Assembly: GCF_002694385.1 (NCBI RefSeq) | Contig: NZ_NZMB01000009.1 | Coordinates: 1-64,000, forward strand | Length of the DNA: 64,000 nucleotides | Source: Sneathiella sp. | GTDB lineage: Bacteria > Pseudomonadota > Alphaproteobacteria > Sneathiellales > Sneathiellaceae | Direction of reading: 5' to 3' | Shown here: one piece after another, positions 9,561-18,720 of the stretch | Layout: each line of letters starts with the position of its first letter | How positions within the stretch are numbered: position 1 is the stretch's first letter | Translations under genes and position numbers: made by a program | Notes under the pieces: model-generated | What the model was told of the DNA's origin: nothing | Database searches by the model: none | What the model saw: the letters and a program-made list of their open reading frames with translations, nothing else

Positions 9561-9583
9561 GGCCCGCGCGGGAAACGCGGGCC
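9561..9583 (-). other. Intercistronic hairpin after the binding-protein gene
   Basis: GGCCCGCG (9561-9568) and CGCGGGCC (9576-9583) form a perfect 8-bp GC stem with a 7-nt loop. There is no T-run, so it probably acts as an mRNA-stabilising or partial attenuation structure that keeps the binding-protein message more abundant than the permease message. Confidence 0.5.
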
Positions 9584-9595
9584 GCCCGGTTCGGT

Positions 9596-11188
9596 TTAAT
9601 TCACGACGACGTAGCGGTAGTCGAGGATATTGTCCGCCCGCTGATTGACGGTGACTTTGTCACTGACACCCCAGGAGATCGGCTGTTCATGGATCGGCAG
9701 ATAGCCCACCTCATCCTTCAGGATGGTAAAGGCCTCCTTGATCATGGCATTACGCTTGTCCTGATCGGTCTCGCTGCCGACGGCGGCGGTCAGTTCATCC
9801 ACCCGCTTGTTGCAGTAATTGCCGATGTTGAACAGGCCCTTCTTGTTTTCCTTGTCCTGGCAAACGATGAGGGAGGACAGCGTGTTTTCCGCATCCATGG
9901 TGCCTGGCGTCCAACCGAGCATATAGAAGCTGGTGTCAAAGCCGCCGGTCTCAAGGATCTTGCCGAAATATTTCGATTTCGGCATGGCATTCAGTGTCGC
10001 CTTAACGCCGACGCGGGCCAGCATGGAGGTAACCGCCTGACAGATTTTCTCGTCATTGAAATACCGGTCATTGGGGCAGTCGAGGGTGATTTCAAACCCG
10101 TCGGGATACCCCGCCTCGGCCAGCAGCTTCTTGGACATTTCCGGATCGTAGCTGTAGGGTTCCTTCAGCTCCGGCACATAGCCGTTGATCTGCGGGGCGA
10201 CCATTTGCCCGGCCGGGGAAGAGGCCCCGCGCATGATCTTGTCCTTGATGGCTTCAAGATTGATGGCATGGGCGAAGGCGGCGCGCACGCGCTGGTCCTT
10301 GAACGGGTTTTTTCCTTTCACGCTGGAATAGAGCAGCTCATCGCGTCCCTGATCCATACCGAGAAAGATGGAGCGGGCTTCCGGCCCGGCGAGAGCACTC
10401 ACGCCATCCGCCCCATCGAGGCGATCCCAGTCCTGCACGGGCACGGGGTAGACCATATCCACCTCGCCGGAGATCAGGGCGGCAACGCGGGTCGGCGCTT
10501 CCTTGATCGGCGTAAAGATCACTTCCGTCACATTGGAGGGGACTTCCTTCCAATATCCTTCATGACGTTTCATCACCGTCTTCACATCCGCCTGATGGCT
10601 TTCCACCATGAAGGGACCGGTGCCGTTGGCATTCAGGTTGGCGTAATTGCCCTTGTCCGTGCCGGTGGCGCTCGTCGCATTGGTGGTGCCATGCTCTTCG
10701 GACCATTCCTTGTCCATGATATAGAGCAGCGCGATATCGCGGATCAGGATGGGGTTCGGCGCCGGAGTCTCGACAACAATGGTATAATCATCGACCTTGG
10801 TGATATTCTTCATGGAACCGCCGCGCACCTTCTGGTCGGAACCTTCGGAAAGCGAACGCTGCCAGGAGAAGATCACATCATCGGCTGTGAAATCCTGACC
10901 GCCGTGGAACTTGACCCCTTCACGCAGCTTGAATTCCCACGTTGTCGGCGTCAGCGTTTTCCAGGAAACGGCGAGACCTGGCACAATGTTCATCTGATCA
11001 TCATAAAGAACGAGTCCTTCATAGATATTGCCGAGCGTGCCCAGCAAAAAGGATTCATTCAGTGAATGCGGATCAAGGGAGCTCAAATCTCCCTGAAACG
11101 CGTATTTGAAAGTTTTTGCCTGCACCGGTGTGGTCGCCGCCAGGGCGACGGCCGCGACCGCTGCAAATAATCCTGTCCTTAGTTTCAT
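9596..11188 (-). CDS. ABC transporter substrate-binding protein (family 5)
   Basis: 530 residues with a Sec signal peptide (MKLRTGLFAAVAAVALAATT, cleavage likely after VQA at residue 24). The mature start KTFKYAFQGDLSSLDPHSLN and the motif WEFKLREGVKFHGGQDFTADDV identify the family 5 peptide-binding proteins of Dpp/Opp/nickel systems. It captures ligand in the periplasm and delivers it to the permeases downstream. Short peptides or related amides are the likely ligand, but the sequence does not fix it. Confidence 0.92.
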   Translation of the reverse strand: MKLRTGLFAAVAAVALAATTPVQAKTFKYAFQGDLSSLDPHSLNESFLLGTLGNIYEGLVLYDDQMNIVPGLAVSWKTLTPTTWEFKLREGVKFHGGQDFTADDVIFSWQRSLSEGSDQKVRGGSMKNITKVDDYTIVVETPAPNPILIRDIALLYIMDKEWSEEHGTTNATSATGTDKGNYANLNANGTGPFMVESHQADVKTVMKRHEGYWKEVPSNVTEVIFTPIKEAPTRVAALISGEVDMVYPVPVQDWDRLDGADGVSALAGPEARSIFLGMDQGRDELLYSSVKGKNPFKDQRVRAAFAHAINLEAIKDKIMRGASSPAGQMVAPQINGYVPELKEPYSYDPEMSKKLLAEAGYPDGFEITLDCPNDRYFNDEKICQAVTSMLARVGVKATLNAMPKSKYFGKILETGGFDTSFYMLGWTPGTMDAENTLSSLIVCQDKENKKGLFNIGNYCNKRVDELTAAVGSETDQDKRNAMIKEAFTILKDEVGYLPIHEQPISWGVSDKVTVNQRADNILDYRYVVVN

Positions 11189-11334
11189 GATAACTCCCTT
11201 AGTTTTTATCTGAAATGACTGTCACAAGGCGCCCGGAAACGGGCTGTTTTCGCCGGTTTGTTATTATTTTCCCGCGGCATTTGAGATTGAGATTAGCGAA
11301 TAGTTGCACCCCTGTCCATTGCATTCACTTTTCC

Positions 11335-12495
11335 TCATAAGCAAAGCCTGCCGATGAGTTTTGACAGAAACTGTTCGCCAGCCTTCACCTGACTTAACTC
11401 TATGTATTCATTTGGCTGATGGGCAACCGTAATGGAGCCCGGGCCGCACAGAACGGTGGAAAAACCGGCCTGCTGAAACTGCCCCGCTTCCGCCGCGTAA
11501 GAGGCCGCGCTGGTGGTGTTCAGGCCGGTCAGGGAGCGGCACAACATTTCCGCCTCACCCTGCGCTTCCGGTGCAAGGGCCGGCACATTCGCGATTATCT
11601 CGGTGACGATCGCCGCTTCGGGCGCGATTACGCGCAGTGGCGGCAACAGAACGCCTTCCCCATAGGCCTGGAAACGGGTGATGAAATCCAGCGGGTTATC
11701 CTCGGGGATATGACGGATATCCCACAGAAACCGGCATTCCCGCGCGAGAATATTCCCCGCCGTTCCACCATTGACAATGCCGCAGGTTAGCGTGCTGTAA
11801 GGCGGCCAGAACGGGCTGTCCGGCATCGCGCGGGCCTTGTTCTCCGCCATCATATCGCCGATGAAGGCGATCAGCCGCACCGCCACCATGACCGCGCTCA
11901 CCCCATCCTCCACCAGGCTTGAATGCGCCTCGCGCCCCGTCACGGTGGTTTGCAGCGTCATGATCCCCTTATGGGCCGAGACAACCTCCATCATCGTCGG
12001 CTCCCCCACAATGACGGCGCGCGGACGCGGCAGCCGCGTCGCAATCTCATCAATCATTGCCGGCGCGCCAAGACAGCCCACCTCCTCGTCATAGGAGAGC
12101 GCGAAATGCAGGGGGTATTTGAGAGGCTTCGCCAGCATCTCCGGCACCTTGGCGAGCGCGATGGCAGAGAAGCTTTTCATATCCGCCGTGCCGCGGCCAT
12201 AGAGACGGCCGTCCTTTTCCGTGAGCACAAACGGATCCGTCACCCAGGGCTGACCATCAACCGGCACCACATCCGTATGACCCGAAAGGACAATGCCGCC
12301 CTCAACTTGCGGCCCGACGGTGGCATATAGATTGGCTTTCGTTTTATCCGCGTTATAGACCCGTGTCGCGGTTATACCATGGCCCGCGAGATACTCCGCA
12401 ACGAAGTCGATCAGGGCAAGGTTGGAACTGCGGGAAACCGTGTCGAAGCCGACCAGCTTTTCAATCATTTCCCGACTGGAATATTGCGCCCCCAA
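11335..12495 (-). CDS. argE: Acetylornithine deacetylase / M20 family amidohydrolase (ArgE-like)
   Basis: About 386 residues. M20 metal-binding motifs are present in order: LSGHTDVVPVDG (His and Asp), GRGTADMKSF (bridging Asp), YDEEVGCLGA (catalytic Glu and metal Glu), AHSS and VAHQPNEYI (late His). It hydrolyses N-acyl amino acids, as ArgE does with N-acetylornithine. I favour a TTG start at 12495 with an ACGAGG ribosome site. An ATG at 12537 would add 14 residues that look unrelated to the family. Lying 146 bp upstream of a peptide importer, it may serve scavenging of acylated amino acids rather than arginine synthesis; this is inference. Confidence 0.75.
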   Translation of the reverse strand: MGAQYSSREMIEKLVGFDTVSRSSNLALIDFVAEYLAGHGITATRVYNADKTKANLYATVGPQVEGGIVLSGHTDVVPVDGQPWVTDPFVLTEKDGRLYGRGTADMKSFSAIALAKVPEMLAKPLKYPLHFALSYDEEVGCLGAPAMIDEIATRLPRPRAVIVGEPTMMEVVSAHKGIMTLQTTVTGREAHSSLVEDGVSAVMVAVRLIAFIGDMMAENKARAMPDSPFWPPYSTLTCGIVNGGTAGNILARECRFLWDIRHIPEDNPLDFITRFQAYGEGVLLPPLRVIAPEAAIVTEIIANVPALAPEAQGEAEMLCRSLTGLNTTSAASYAAEAGQFQQAGFSTVLCGPGSITVAHQPNEYIELSQVKAGEQFLSKLIGRLCL

Positions 12496-12596
12496 ATGCG
12501 GCCTCGTAATTGTTTGACATCCACTTATCGCCAGCATAGCTGATGATATCTCAAAACAAAAGCCGCAAACCGCAGAATTGTTTAAAAATTATGACA

Positions 12597-13505
12597 TTAC
12601 ACGCGGTCGAGCAGCAACAGCAGAATACCAAGCACAATCAGCAGGATACCGCAAAGTTCGATGCGGTTGGTCCTTTCTTTGAAAAAGAAATAGGAGGCGA
12701 TGAAGGAAAAGACCAACTCCACCTGTCCGACGGCTTTGACAAGGGCGGCGTTTTGCAGCGTCATGGCCGTAAACCAGCAGGCGGAGCCAAGCATTCCGGT
12801 GAGCCCGACCCAGATGGCCATTTTCCAGTTTCTGAAAACCTTGGTAATCTGTCCGGCCTCGCACAGCGGTAGATAAAGGCTCATCACCACTGTCTGGAAG
12901 ATCATTACGAAGGCAAGCGTATAGGCGGCCTGGATGATCACGCCTTGCCCGCCAAGCGCCAGCGAGGCGCCACGGTAGCTGACAGCGGAAATGCCGAACA
13001 GCGCGCCGGAGAGCAGCCCGATCCCTGCCGCCCGGCTCATCCAGCCGGACAGAAAATCCTTCAATGTAAAAGCGCTTGATGACATGGAAATCAGGAGGAT
13101 GCCGACAAAGCTGATAGCGATGGCAAGAATGGCACCGATCCCCACATGATCGCCCAGTAAGACCATGCCGATTAGCGCCGCCTGCACGGTCTCCGTCTTG
13201 GCGTAGGTAGTGCCGACGGCAAAATTCTTCAGGCTGAACAGGCTGACCAGCAGTCCGGTCGCAAAAATCTGCGCGAGCCCACCGACGAGAGCATAGATCA
13301 GGAACTCTCCATTGGGCCGGGGCAGCGGCAAGTCGGTCATGAGAATAAGGCCGCCAAGATAGAGAAGCGCGAAGGGTGCGCCATAGAGAAACCGCACATA
13401 GGTGGCCCCGCCGGTTGAAAGCCTGCCCTTCAGCGCCTTTTGCAGTGCCGTCCGCACATTCTGCAGAAAGGCGGCGAAAAGAGTGATGACAATCCAGGCT
13501 TCCAT
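12597..13505 (-). CDS. DMT-superfamily (EamA) transporter
   Basis: 302 residues made of about ten hydrophobic helices in two repeats (first repeat from EAWIVITLFAAFL, second ending RIELCGILLIVLGILLLLL). This is the EamA architecture of drug/metabolite or amino-acid exporters in the inner membrane. The second repeat contains GMLGSACWFTAMTLQNAALV, a typical motif near helix 9. It lies 104 bp downstream of kbl on the same strand, so it might export an amine or amino acid linked to threonine metabolism, but this is only positional. Confidence 0.85.
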   Translation of the reverse strand: MEAWIVITLFAAFLQNVRTALQKALKGRLSTGGATYVRFLYGAPFALLYLGGLILMTDLPLPRPNGEFLIYALVGGLAQIFATGLLVSLFSLKNFAVGTTYAKTETVQAALIGMVLLGDHVGIGAILAIAISFVGILLISMSSSAFTLKDFLSGWMSRAAGIGLLSGALFGISAVSYRGASLALGGQGVIIQAAYTLAFVMIFQTVVMSLYLPLCEAGQITKVFRNWKMAIWVGLTGMLGSACWFTAMTLQNAALVKAVGQVELVFSFIASYFFFKERTNRIELCGILLIVLGILLLLLDRV

Positions 13506-13609
13506 GGGCGGGCTTACTCGGCAGACGGACGGGAGGACGTAATCTCGCCCGATCCCCCTGTTCTGTCAATCACCGCCCATGAATGGCAGCCATGCAGCGG
13601 TGGACACCC

Positions 13610-14788
13610 TCACCCCAGTAAGACCGCAAGGGCCGATGCAGCCTCCTGCAGTTCCGCATCCGTATGGGCATAGGATAGCTGAAAGCGCAACCGCGCCTCT
13701 CCCTCCGGCACGACGGGATAGCCAAAGCCGGTGACAAATATCCCCTTCTCCAGCAACTCGCCCGCCAATCGGATCGCGGTTGCCGTTTCCCCGACGATGA
13801 CGGGAACTACCGCGCTCTCCCCCTCAAGCGGGTTGAGACCCTTTGACTTCAGAAGAATGCGAAAGTCCGCCGATTTTTTCTGGAGCGCGGCAACCCGTTC
13901 GGGCGATGCATCCAGCAGTTCAAGCGCCTTACTACCTGCCGCCGCAACGGAGGGCGGCAGCGCATTCGAAAAGAGATGCGGCCGCGATTTCTGGATCAGG
14001 GTTTCAGTCACCGCCTTCGGCCCCGCAACAAACCCGCCGGTCCCCGCTGCCAATGCCTTGCCGAGGGTGCCGGTGAAGATATCAATGCGATCCTGCACGC
14101 CGAAATGCTCCGCCGTGCCGCGTCCCGTCGCTCCCATCACTCCGAGGCCATGGGAATCATCCAGCACCACAAGGGCGTCGTATTTTTCAGCAAGCGCGGT
14201 AATCTTATCAAGCGGCGCAATATCTCCCTCCATGGAGAAAACTCCGTCCGTGACGATAATCCGGGCGGGCGCGTCCTGATGCTGTTTCAGCTTTGCCTCC
14301 AGCTCCGCCATATCACTATGAGCGTAAACATCGCGGATGACGCCTTTCGCCGTTGCCCGGATACCATCAATCAGGCTGGCATGGTTCAGGGCATCGGACA
14401 GGATAACATCCCCCGGCGCGGTAATGGCCGCGAACAGCCCCGTATTCGCCGCCCAGCAGGAGGAATAGGTAAGCGCCGCTTCCGTCCCGTGGAAACGAGC
14501 AAGGTCCTCTTCCAGCGTCTGATGCACCGTTTGCGTGCCACAGATAAAACGCACCGATGCCGTACTCGCCCCGAAGGTGGCAAGCGCCTCCTGTGCCGCC
14601 GCGACAATCTCAGGATGGTTGGCAAAACCGAGATAGTCATTGGAGGAGAGAAGTGTCACCTCCCCCTGCCCGGCGAGCGACACCTTGTCGCCAATCGCCC
14701 CCTCGATCACTTTGAGACGTTTGTAAGTGCCCGCGCGGTCGGCATTGTAAAGTTCTTCCGTCAGGCGGGTGATGAGTTGTTCGCTCAT
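13610..14788 (-). CDS. kbl: Glycine C-acetyltransferase (2-amino-3-ketobutyrate CoA ligase)
   Basis: 392 residues of the PLP-dependent alpha-oxoamine synthase family. It cleaves 2-amino-3-oxobutyrate with CoA to glycine and acetyl-CoA, the second step of threonine breakdown. The PLP lysine lies in FTGTLGKALAAGTGGF at K244, the same position as in E. coli Kbl. His136 in SDALNHASLID and LDDSHGLGVMG, which contacts the cofactor, are also present. Its start overlaps the stop of tdh by ATGA, so the two are coupled. Confidence 0.95.
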   Translation of the reverse strand: MSEQLITRLTEELYNADRAGTYKRLKVIEGAIGDKVSLAGQGEVTLLSSNDYLGFANHPEIVAAAQEALATFGASTASVRFICGTQTVHQTLEEDLARFHGTEAALTYSSCWAANTGLFAAITAPGDVILSDALNHASLIDGIRATAKGVIRDVYAHSDMAELEAKLKQHQDAPARIIVTDGVFSMEGDIAPLDKITALAEKYDALVVLDDSHGLGVMGATGRGTAEHFGVQDRIDIFTGTLGKALAAGTGGFVAGPKAVTETLIQKSRPHLFSNALPPSVAAAGSKALELLDASPERVAALQKKSADFRILLKSKGLNPLEGESAVVPVIVGETATAIRLAGELLEKGIFVTGFGYPVVPEGEARLRFQLSYAHTDAELQEAASALAVLLG

Positions 14789-15843
14789 TGCGGCAGCCTC
14801 CCTTTCAGACTTGCAAAATCAAGGACTATCTTGCCGCAGGCGCCTTCATCCATCAACTCGAAGCCGCGGGCAAAATCGGTGGCCGGCAGGATATGCGTAA
14901 TCACCTTGCCCATCAGCGCGGGGTTTTTCAGCATGAAAGCCTCCACCTGATACCAGGTTTCATACATCCGCCGCCCGGTGATGCCGAGCAGGCTGACCCC
15001 TTTCATCACCACCTTGGCCCCAAGATCAAGCGCGACCGGCCCGGACGGAATGCCGAGCAGCGCAAACACCGCCCCCGGCGCGGCCAGATCAAGCGCAGCA
15101 TTGATGGCAGCGGCATTGCCGCTCACCTCCAGCACCACCTCCGGCCCCTGCCCGCGTGTCAGCTCAAGAATTTTATCAGTGCTATCCGGATCACGCGGAC
15201 TCACCACCAGATCGAGATCAAGGCTGCGGGCAATGGCGGCGCGGGCCTGATTGGGTTCCTGCAATGCGACCGTGCGTGCGCCATGCGCCTTGGCGATGGC
15301 CGCCGCGAACAGCCCGATGGGACCACCGCCGACGATCAGCACATCCTTCGCCGTTACCTTTGCGCTTGCCACCATATGCATGGCGTTGCCGACCGGATCG
15401 AACAGCGCCGCATGGGCATCGGGAATACCTTCCGGCACATGCCAGAGGTTGCTGGCCGGCACCTCCACCTGCTCCGCAAAAGCGCCGGGGCGGTCCACGC
15501 CGATGATGCTCGTTTTCTCGCAGATATGCGCATTGCCCGTGCGGCAGAACCGGCAGGTGCCGCAGGCGATATGGCATTCGGCGGAAACACGATCGCCGAT
15601 GGAGAATCCCGTTACGCCCGCGCCGATGGCGGAAATGCGCCCGACGAACTCATGGCCAATGGTCATCGGGGTACGCACCCGCCCTGCGGACCAGGCGTCC
15701 CAGCTATAAATATGATAATCCGTACCGCAGATACCGGCGGCAATCACATCCACCATGACCATGCCTGCCTCCGGCTCCCTCAGGGAATCTTTCAGGACGG
15801 GCCAGAGGCCGCGGGAGGCTTCGGTTTTGGCAATTGTGAACAT
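14785..15843 (-). CDS. tdh: L-threonine 3-dehydrogenase
   Basis: 352 residues of the zinc-dependent medium-chain dehydrogenase family. It oxidises threonine with NAD+ to 2-amino-3-oxobutyrate for Kbl. Catalytic zinc ligands are C39 (ICGTD), H64 and E65 (IGHEFVG). The structural zinc uses C94, C97, C100 and C108. The Rossmann motif is VGGGPIGLFAAAI. It is the first gene of the tdh-kbl operon and starts about 30 bp from a large dyad that also serves the divergent regulator gene. Confidence 0.95.
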   Translation of the reverse strand: MFTIAKTEASRGLWPVLKDSLREPEAGMVMVDVIAAGICGTDYHIYSWDAWSAGRVRTPMTIGHEFVGRISAIGAGVTGFSIGDRVSAECHIACGTCRFCRTGNAHICEKTSIIGVDRPGAFAEQVEVPASNLWHVPEGIPDAHAALFDPVGNAMHMVASAKVTAKDVLIVGGGPIGLFAAAIAKAHGARTVALQEPNQARAAIARSLDLDLVVSPRDPDSTDKILELTRGQGPEVVLEVSGNAAAINAALDLAAPGAVFALLGIPSGPVALDLGAKVVMKGVSLLGITGRRMYETWYQVEAFMLKNPALMGKVITHILPATDFARGFELMDEGACGKIVLDFASLKGRLPQ

Positions 15844-15858
15844 GGATCACCTGTTTTC

Positions 15859-15886
15859 TGGACATTGGAAAAAAATCCGCTATACT
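15859..15886 (+). promoter_or_regulatory. Candidate promoter of the XRE-cupin regulator
   Basis: TGGACA (15859-15864) and TATACT (15881-15886) are separated by 16 bp, about 45 bp upstream of the regulator ATG. The -10 hexamer is part of the left arm of the dyad at 15873-15911. By symmetry the same TATACT hexamer faces tdh on the minus strand at 15898-15903. Confidence 0.5.
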
Positions 15887-15911
15887 GTATTTCGTAAAGT
15901 ATAGTGGATTT
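15873..15911. promoter_or_regulatory. Large dyad operator between tdh and its regulator
   Basis: Two 14-bp arms, AAATCCGCTATACT (15873-15886) and AGTATAGTGGATTT (15898-15911), are reverse complements except at one position and are separated by 11 bp. Each arm holds a TATACT -10-like hexamer, one pointing at each divergent gene. This fits a site where the XRE-cupin protein represses both its own gene and tdh-kbl. The binding protein is inferred from position. Confidence 0.6.
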
Positions 15912-15932
15912 ATTTCCAGTCAACAGGAAAAT

Positions 15933-16508
15933 ATGTCAGACGAGAAAAATAACCCGCCCGCGGTTGGCGCGACTATCAACCGCCTGCGTAAAGAGAAACA
16001 GCTTACCCTCGATCAGCTTGCCGCTGTTTGCGGGGTGTCGAAGTCCATGCTGTCGCAAATTGAACGGAATGAGACGAACCCAACGCTCGCGACCGTCTGG
16101 CGATTATCGGAGGCACTCGGCGTTACCATTGACGATATTGTGCGCGGCGATGATCCCGGCCACAGCCTGACCGTTGTCCCGGCCAACGCAACTCCGGTTC
16201 TCAATGACACCGGCAAGCAGTATGTGCTCAGAGTGTTGGGCCCGGCGAGCCTTGTCAATGAGATGGAATGGTATGAGCTGATCATGAAGCCCGGCGGGCG
16301 CATGGCGTCAAATCCGCATAACGCCCGGACGACGGAGCATCTGACGGTGTTCAGCGGCGAGATGACGGTGATCGCCGGAGCGGAGAGCCAGCCTGTTCAC
16401 CCCGGAGAAACCGCCCGCTACGCCGCCGACCAACCCCATGAAATCCGCAACAGCGGAACGGAAGAGGCGCGCGCCCTCCTCGTCGTGCTTTCCAACGGAC
16501 AGGTGTGA
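15933..16508 (+). CDS. XRE-family transcriptional regulator with cupin domain
   Basis: 191 residues. The N-terminal helix-turn-helix (about residues 10-65, LDQLAAVCGVSKSMLSQIER) is followed by a C-terminal cupin barrel (TTEHLTVFSGEMTVI, HPGETARYAADQPHEIRN) that probably binds a small effector. The ribosome site AGGAAAA precedes the ATG. Divergent placement from tdh-kbl across a strong dyad makes it the probable regulator of threonine breakdown. The effector could be threonine, glycine or a product; this is inference. Confidence 0.9.
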   Translation: MSDEKNNPPAVGATINRLRKEKQLTLDQLAAVCGVSKSMLSQIERNETNPTLATVWRLSEALGVTIDDIVRGDDPGHSLTVVPANATPVLNDTGKQYVLRVLGPASLVNEMEWYELIMKPGGRMASNPHNARTTEHLTVFSGEMTVIAGAESQPVHPGETARYAADQPHEIRNSGTEEARALLVVLSNGQV

Positions 16509-16524
16509 TCCCATCCCGACGGGT

Positions 16525-18552
16525 TCAGGCGGCTTCCACCTCCACCCGGCAGTCATTGAAACAGGCGCCTTCGGAGAGATCAGCCTTAAAGGTTGGCGCA
16601 AGGGCGGAGACAGTCTGATTATTCTCCGTCGTTTTAAACCAGGATCCTTTTGGCGAATAAATTACTCCTTCGCGGACATTCTCCGTGATTTTAAGGGGCA
16701 GAAACACCTCCCCCAACTCATTGAAAAGCCGGACCCTGATGCCATCCGCAAGACCGCGCGCCGCGGCATCAGCAGGATGCATTTCCAGCATTGGTGTGTC
16801 GTCATTCGCCTTCACCCCGCCAAAGGTTGACGTGATCATCTTGTTCGATGACGGCGTGACGAGGGAGAGCGGATACTCGCTTTCGACAGGATGATAAACC
16901 GGAATTTCCTGACCAAAGGCATCCCGCAAATAAGCGGATGCAAGTTCTATTTTCCCGCTTGGGGTCGCGGGGACAGCATTTCCAAACAGAATGGTGTCCG
17001 TCTCCCCCTTCTCCATGGACAGGGCGGTGCCGAGTGGTATCTCACTCGGCCGGTAGCCTTTGAGGCGCGGATCAGTGCCATCAATGGCATCGTCCATCAG
17101 TTCCTTGTCGCTCGCCTTGAAAATATCTTCATTGAAGCGGAAACGGGCCGCGAGACGGCGGAAAATCTCCGTATTGGGAAGGGACTCGCCCACCGGCTCA
17201 ATCACCGGCGCCGCCCGTTGCAGATAGGGCTGCCCGTAGGCGCAGAAAATCTCGTCATGCTCGAAATGGGTCGCGGCGGGCAGGATGATATCGCAATATT
17301 TCATACTGTCGGTCATGGCCACATCACAGCCAACGGTGAAAATATCCTCGCGCGCCAGGCCCGCCTTGGTCACATTCTGATCGGGCGAGACGACCACCGG
17401 GTTATGGTTATAGATAAACAGCCCCTTCAGCGGGATATCAAGATCCTGCTGCGCCAGATGACGACCGATATCAATGATATTAAGGGTGCGGGTGCCAGGC
17501 GGCACCAGATCGGGCCGCTGCAATTTATCCAGCGTTTTCGGAAACAGATTCCCTGCCCCGCCAACAATGCCGCCACCGCGCAGGCCGAACTTGCCGGCAA
17601 GGGCGGGCAGCGCGAAAATGGCGCGGATGCTATTGCCGCCATTCCTGTTCCGCTCGATCCCGTTGCCGACGGAAATGGCGGCGGGGCTGCTGTCCTTATA
17701 AAGGGCGGCGAACTTGCGGATATCGTCAACCGGGACGCCGCAAAACCGGGAAGATTCCTCGATTGTCAATTTCCGCGCCTCAGCCATAAATTCATCCGCG
17801 CCCTGCACATGCTGCGCGATAAAGTCATGATTAAACCCGCCGATCCGTTCCAACTCCGCCGCGATGGCGAAAGCGAGGATAATATCCATTCCCGGCCGGA
17901 CAGCGATATACATATCCGCTTGCTCGGCAATTTTGATGCGCTTGGGATCAATAACAACGAGTTTTGCCCCCTTCGCCTTCGCCCGTTTGATAATGGGCGC
18001 GAGGTGCAGGTTGGAAAAGGTGACATTATTGCCCCAGACGACGATCAACTTCGCCGCTTCCAGCTGCAACGGCTGCATCGCCCCCGCCGCGCCGAATGTG
18101 CCCTTGTAAGCCTCCGATTTCACACCGCCACAGAGCGGTCGCCGCGCCAGCAGCGTCGCGCCGAGGCTATGGAAAAACCGCAGATCCATGGAACCCATCG
18201 CCAGCAGTCCATGCGGCCCCGCATAGTTATAGGGCATGATCGCCTGCGGCCCATATTCGGCAATAATCGCGCTGAAGCGGTGGTGGATGGTGTCGATTGC
18301 CTCTTCCCACGAAATGCGGGCGAAATCCTCGCCGCCCTTCGGTCCCACCCGTTTCAGCGGATGGCGCAGCCGGTTTTCCCCATGCACAAATTCCGGATAG
18401 TAGCGCGCCACCTTATTGCAGACGACCCCGTTAGTCAGCGGGTTGGCCGTGCTGCCACGGACCTTCCGGACCTCCCCCGCCTCCACCGTCACCGTAAAGG
18501 AACAGGTATCGGGGCAATCAAGGGGGCACACGCTTGGCAGTTCGACGGACAT
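16525..18552 (-). CDS. Molybdopterin-dependent oxidoreductase
   Basis: 675 residues, one-subunit size for the DMSO-reductase/formate dehydrogenase superfamily. An N-terminal [4Fe-4S] motif uses C9, C13, C17 and C45 (CPLDCPDTC then GVVCNK). The cofactor-binding regions include VVWGNNVTFSNLH and VVIDPKRIKIAEQADMYI, and the C-terminal molydopterin-dinucleotide domain is complete. There is no Tat signal, so it is cytoplasmic. No electron-transfer subunit is encoded beside it, which leaves partner and substrate open. It is convergent with the XRE regulator, 16 bp apart, and stands alone on its strand. Confidence 0.88.
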   Translation of the reverse strand: MSVELPSVCPLDCPDTCSFTVTVEAGEVRKVRGSTANPLTNGVVCNKVARYYPEFVHGENRLRHPLKRVGPKGGEDFARISWEEAIDTIHHRFSAIIAEYGPQAIMPYNYAGPHGLLAMGSMDLRFFHSLGATLLARRPLCGGVKSEAYKGTFGAAGAMQPLQLEAAKLIVVWGNNVTFSNLHLAPIIKRAKAKGAKLVVIDPKRIKIAEQADMYIAVRPGMDIILAFAIAAELERIGGFNHDFIAQHVQGADEFMAEARKLTIEESSRFCGVPVDDIRKFAALYKDSSPAAISVGNGIERNRNGGNSIRAIFALPALAGKFGLRGGGIVGGAGNLFPKTLDKLQRPDLVPPGTRTLNIIDIGRHLAQQDLDIPLKGLFIYNHNPVVVSPDQNVTKAGLAREDIFTVGCDVAMTDSMKYCDIILPAATHFEHDEIFCAYGQPYLQRAAPVIEPVGESLPNTEIFRRLAARFRFNEDIFKASDKELMDDAIDGTDPRLKGYRPSEIPLGTALSMEKGETDTILFGNAVPATPSGKIELASAYLRDAFGQEIPVYHPVESEYPLSLVTPSSNKMITSTFGGVKANDDTPMLEMHPADAAARGLADGIRVRLFNELGEVFLPLKITENVREGVIYSPKGSWFKTTENNQTVSALAPTFKADLSEGACFNDCRVEVEAA

Positions 18553-18665
18553 GGCAGAATTTCCTTATATCCACGCAGAAATCGTCAGGATAGATTGCGG
18601 GAAAAGCGGCCTTATTAAAAGGTCCAATATCCGATAAATGAGGGGGCCAATTTACATAAGGCAGC

Positions 18666-18695
18666 AAAAAGCCCCGGCGATGACCGGGGCTTTTC
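18666..18695 (-). terminator. Rho-independent terminator after the MscS gene
   Basis: GCCCCGG (18671-18677) and CCGGGGC (18684-18690) form a 7-bp GC stem with a 6-nt loop, flanked by A5 and T4. On the minus strand it ends in TTTTT, 26 bp after the MscS stop codon. Confidence 0.85.
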
Positions 18696-18720
18696 ATAAG
18701 TCATTCCGATAGATGCAGGA

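Noticed and set aside
9689-11065. 458-codon frame antisense to the substrate-binding protein
   Set aside because: The real gene has a signal peptide and family motifs on the minus strand.
12589-13569. 326-codon minus-strand frame overlapping the EamA gene
   Set aside because: Same strand but another frame; the product is Arg/Cys-rich, not membrane-like, whereas the overlapping EamA frame has ten clean helices.
16891-18618. 575-codon frame antisense to the molybdoenzyme
   Set aside because: Shadow of the minus-strand coding region, as judged by the complete molybdopterin enzyme motifs.
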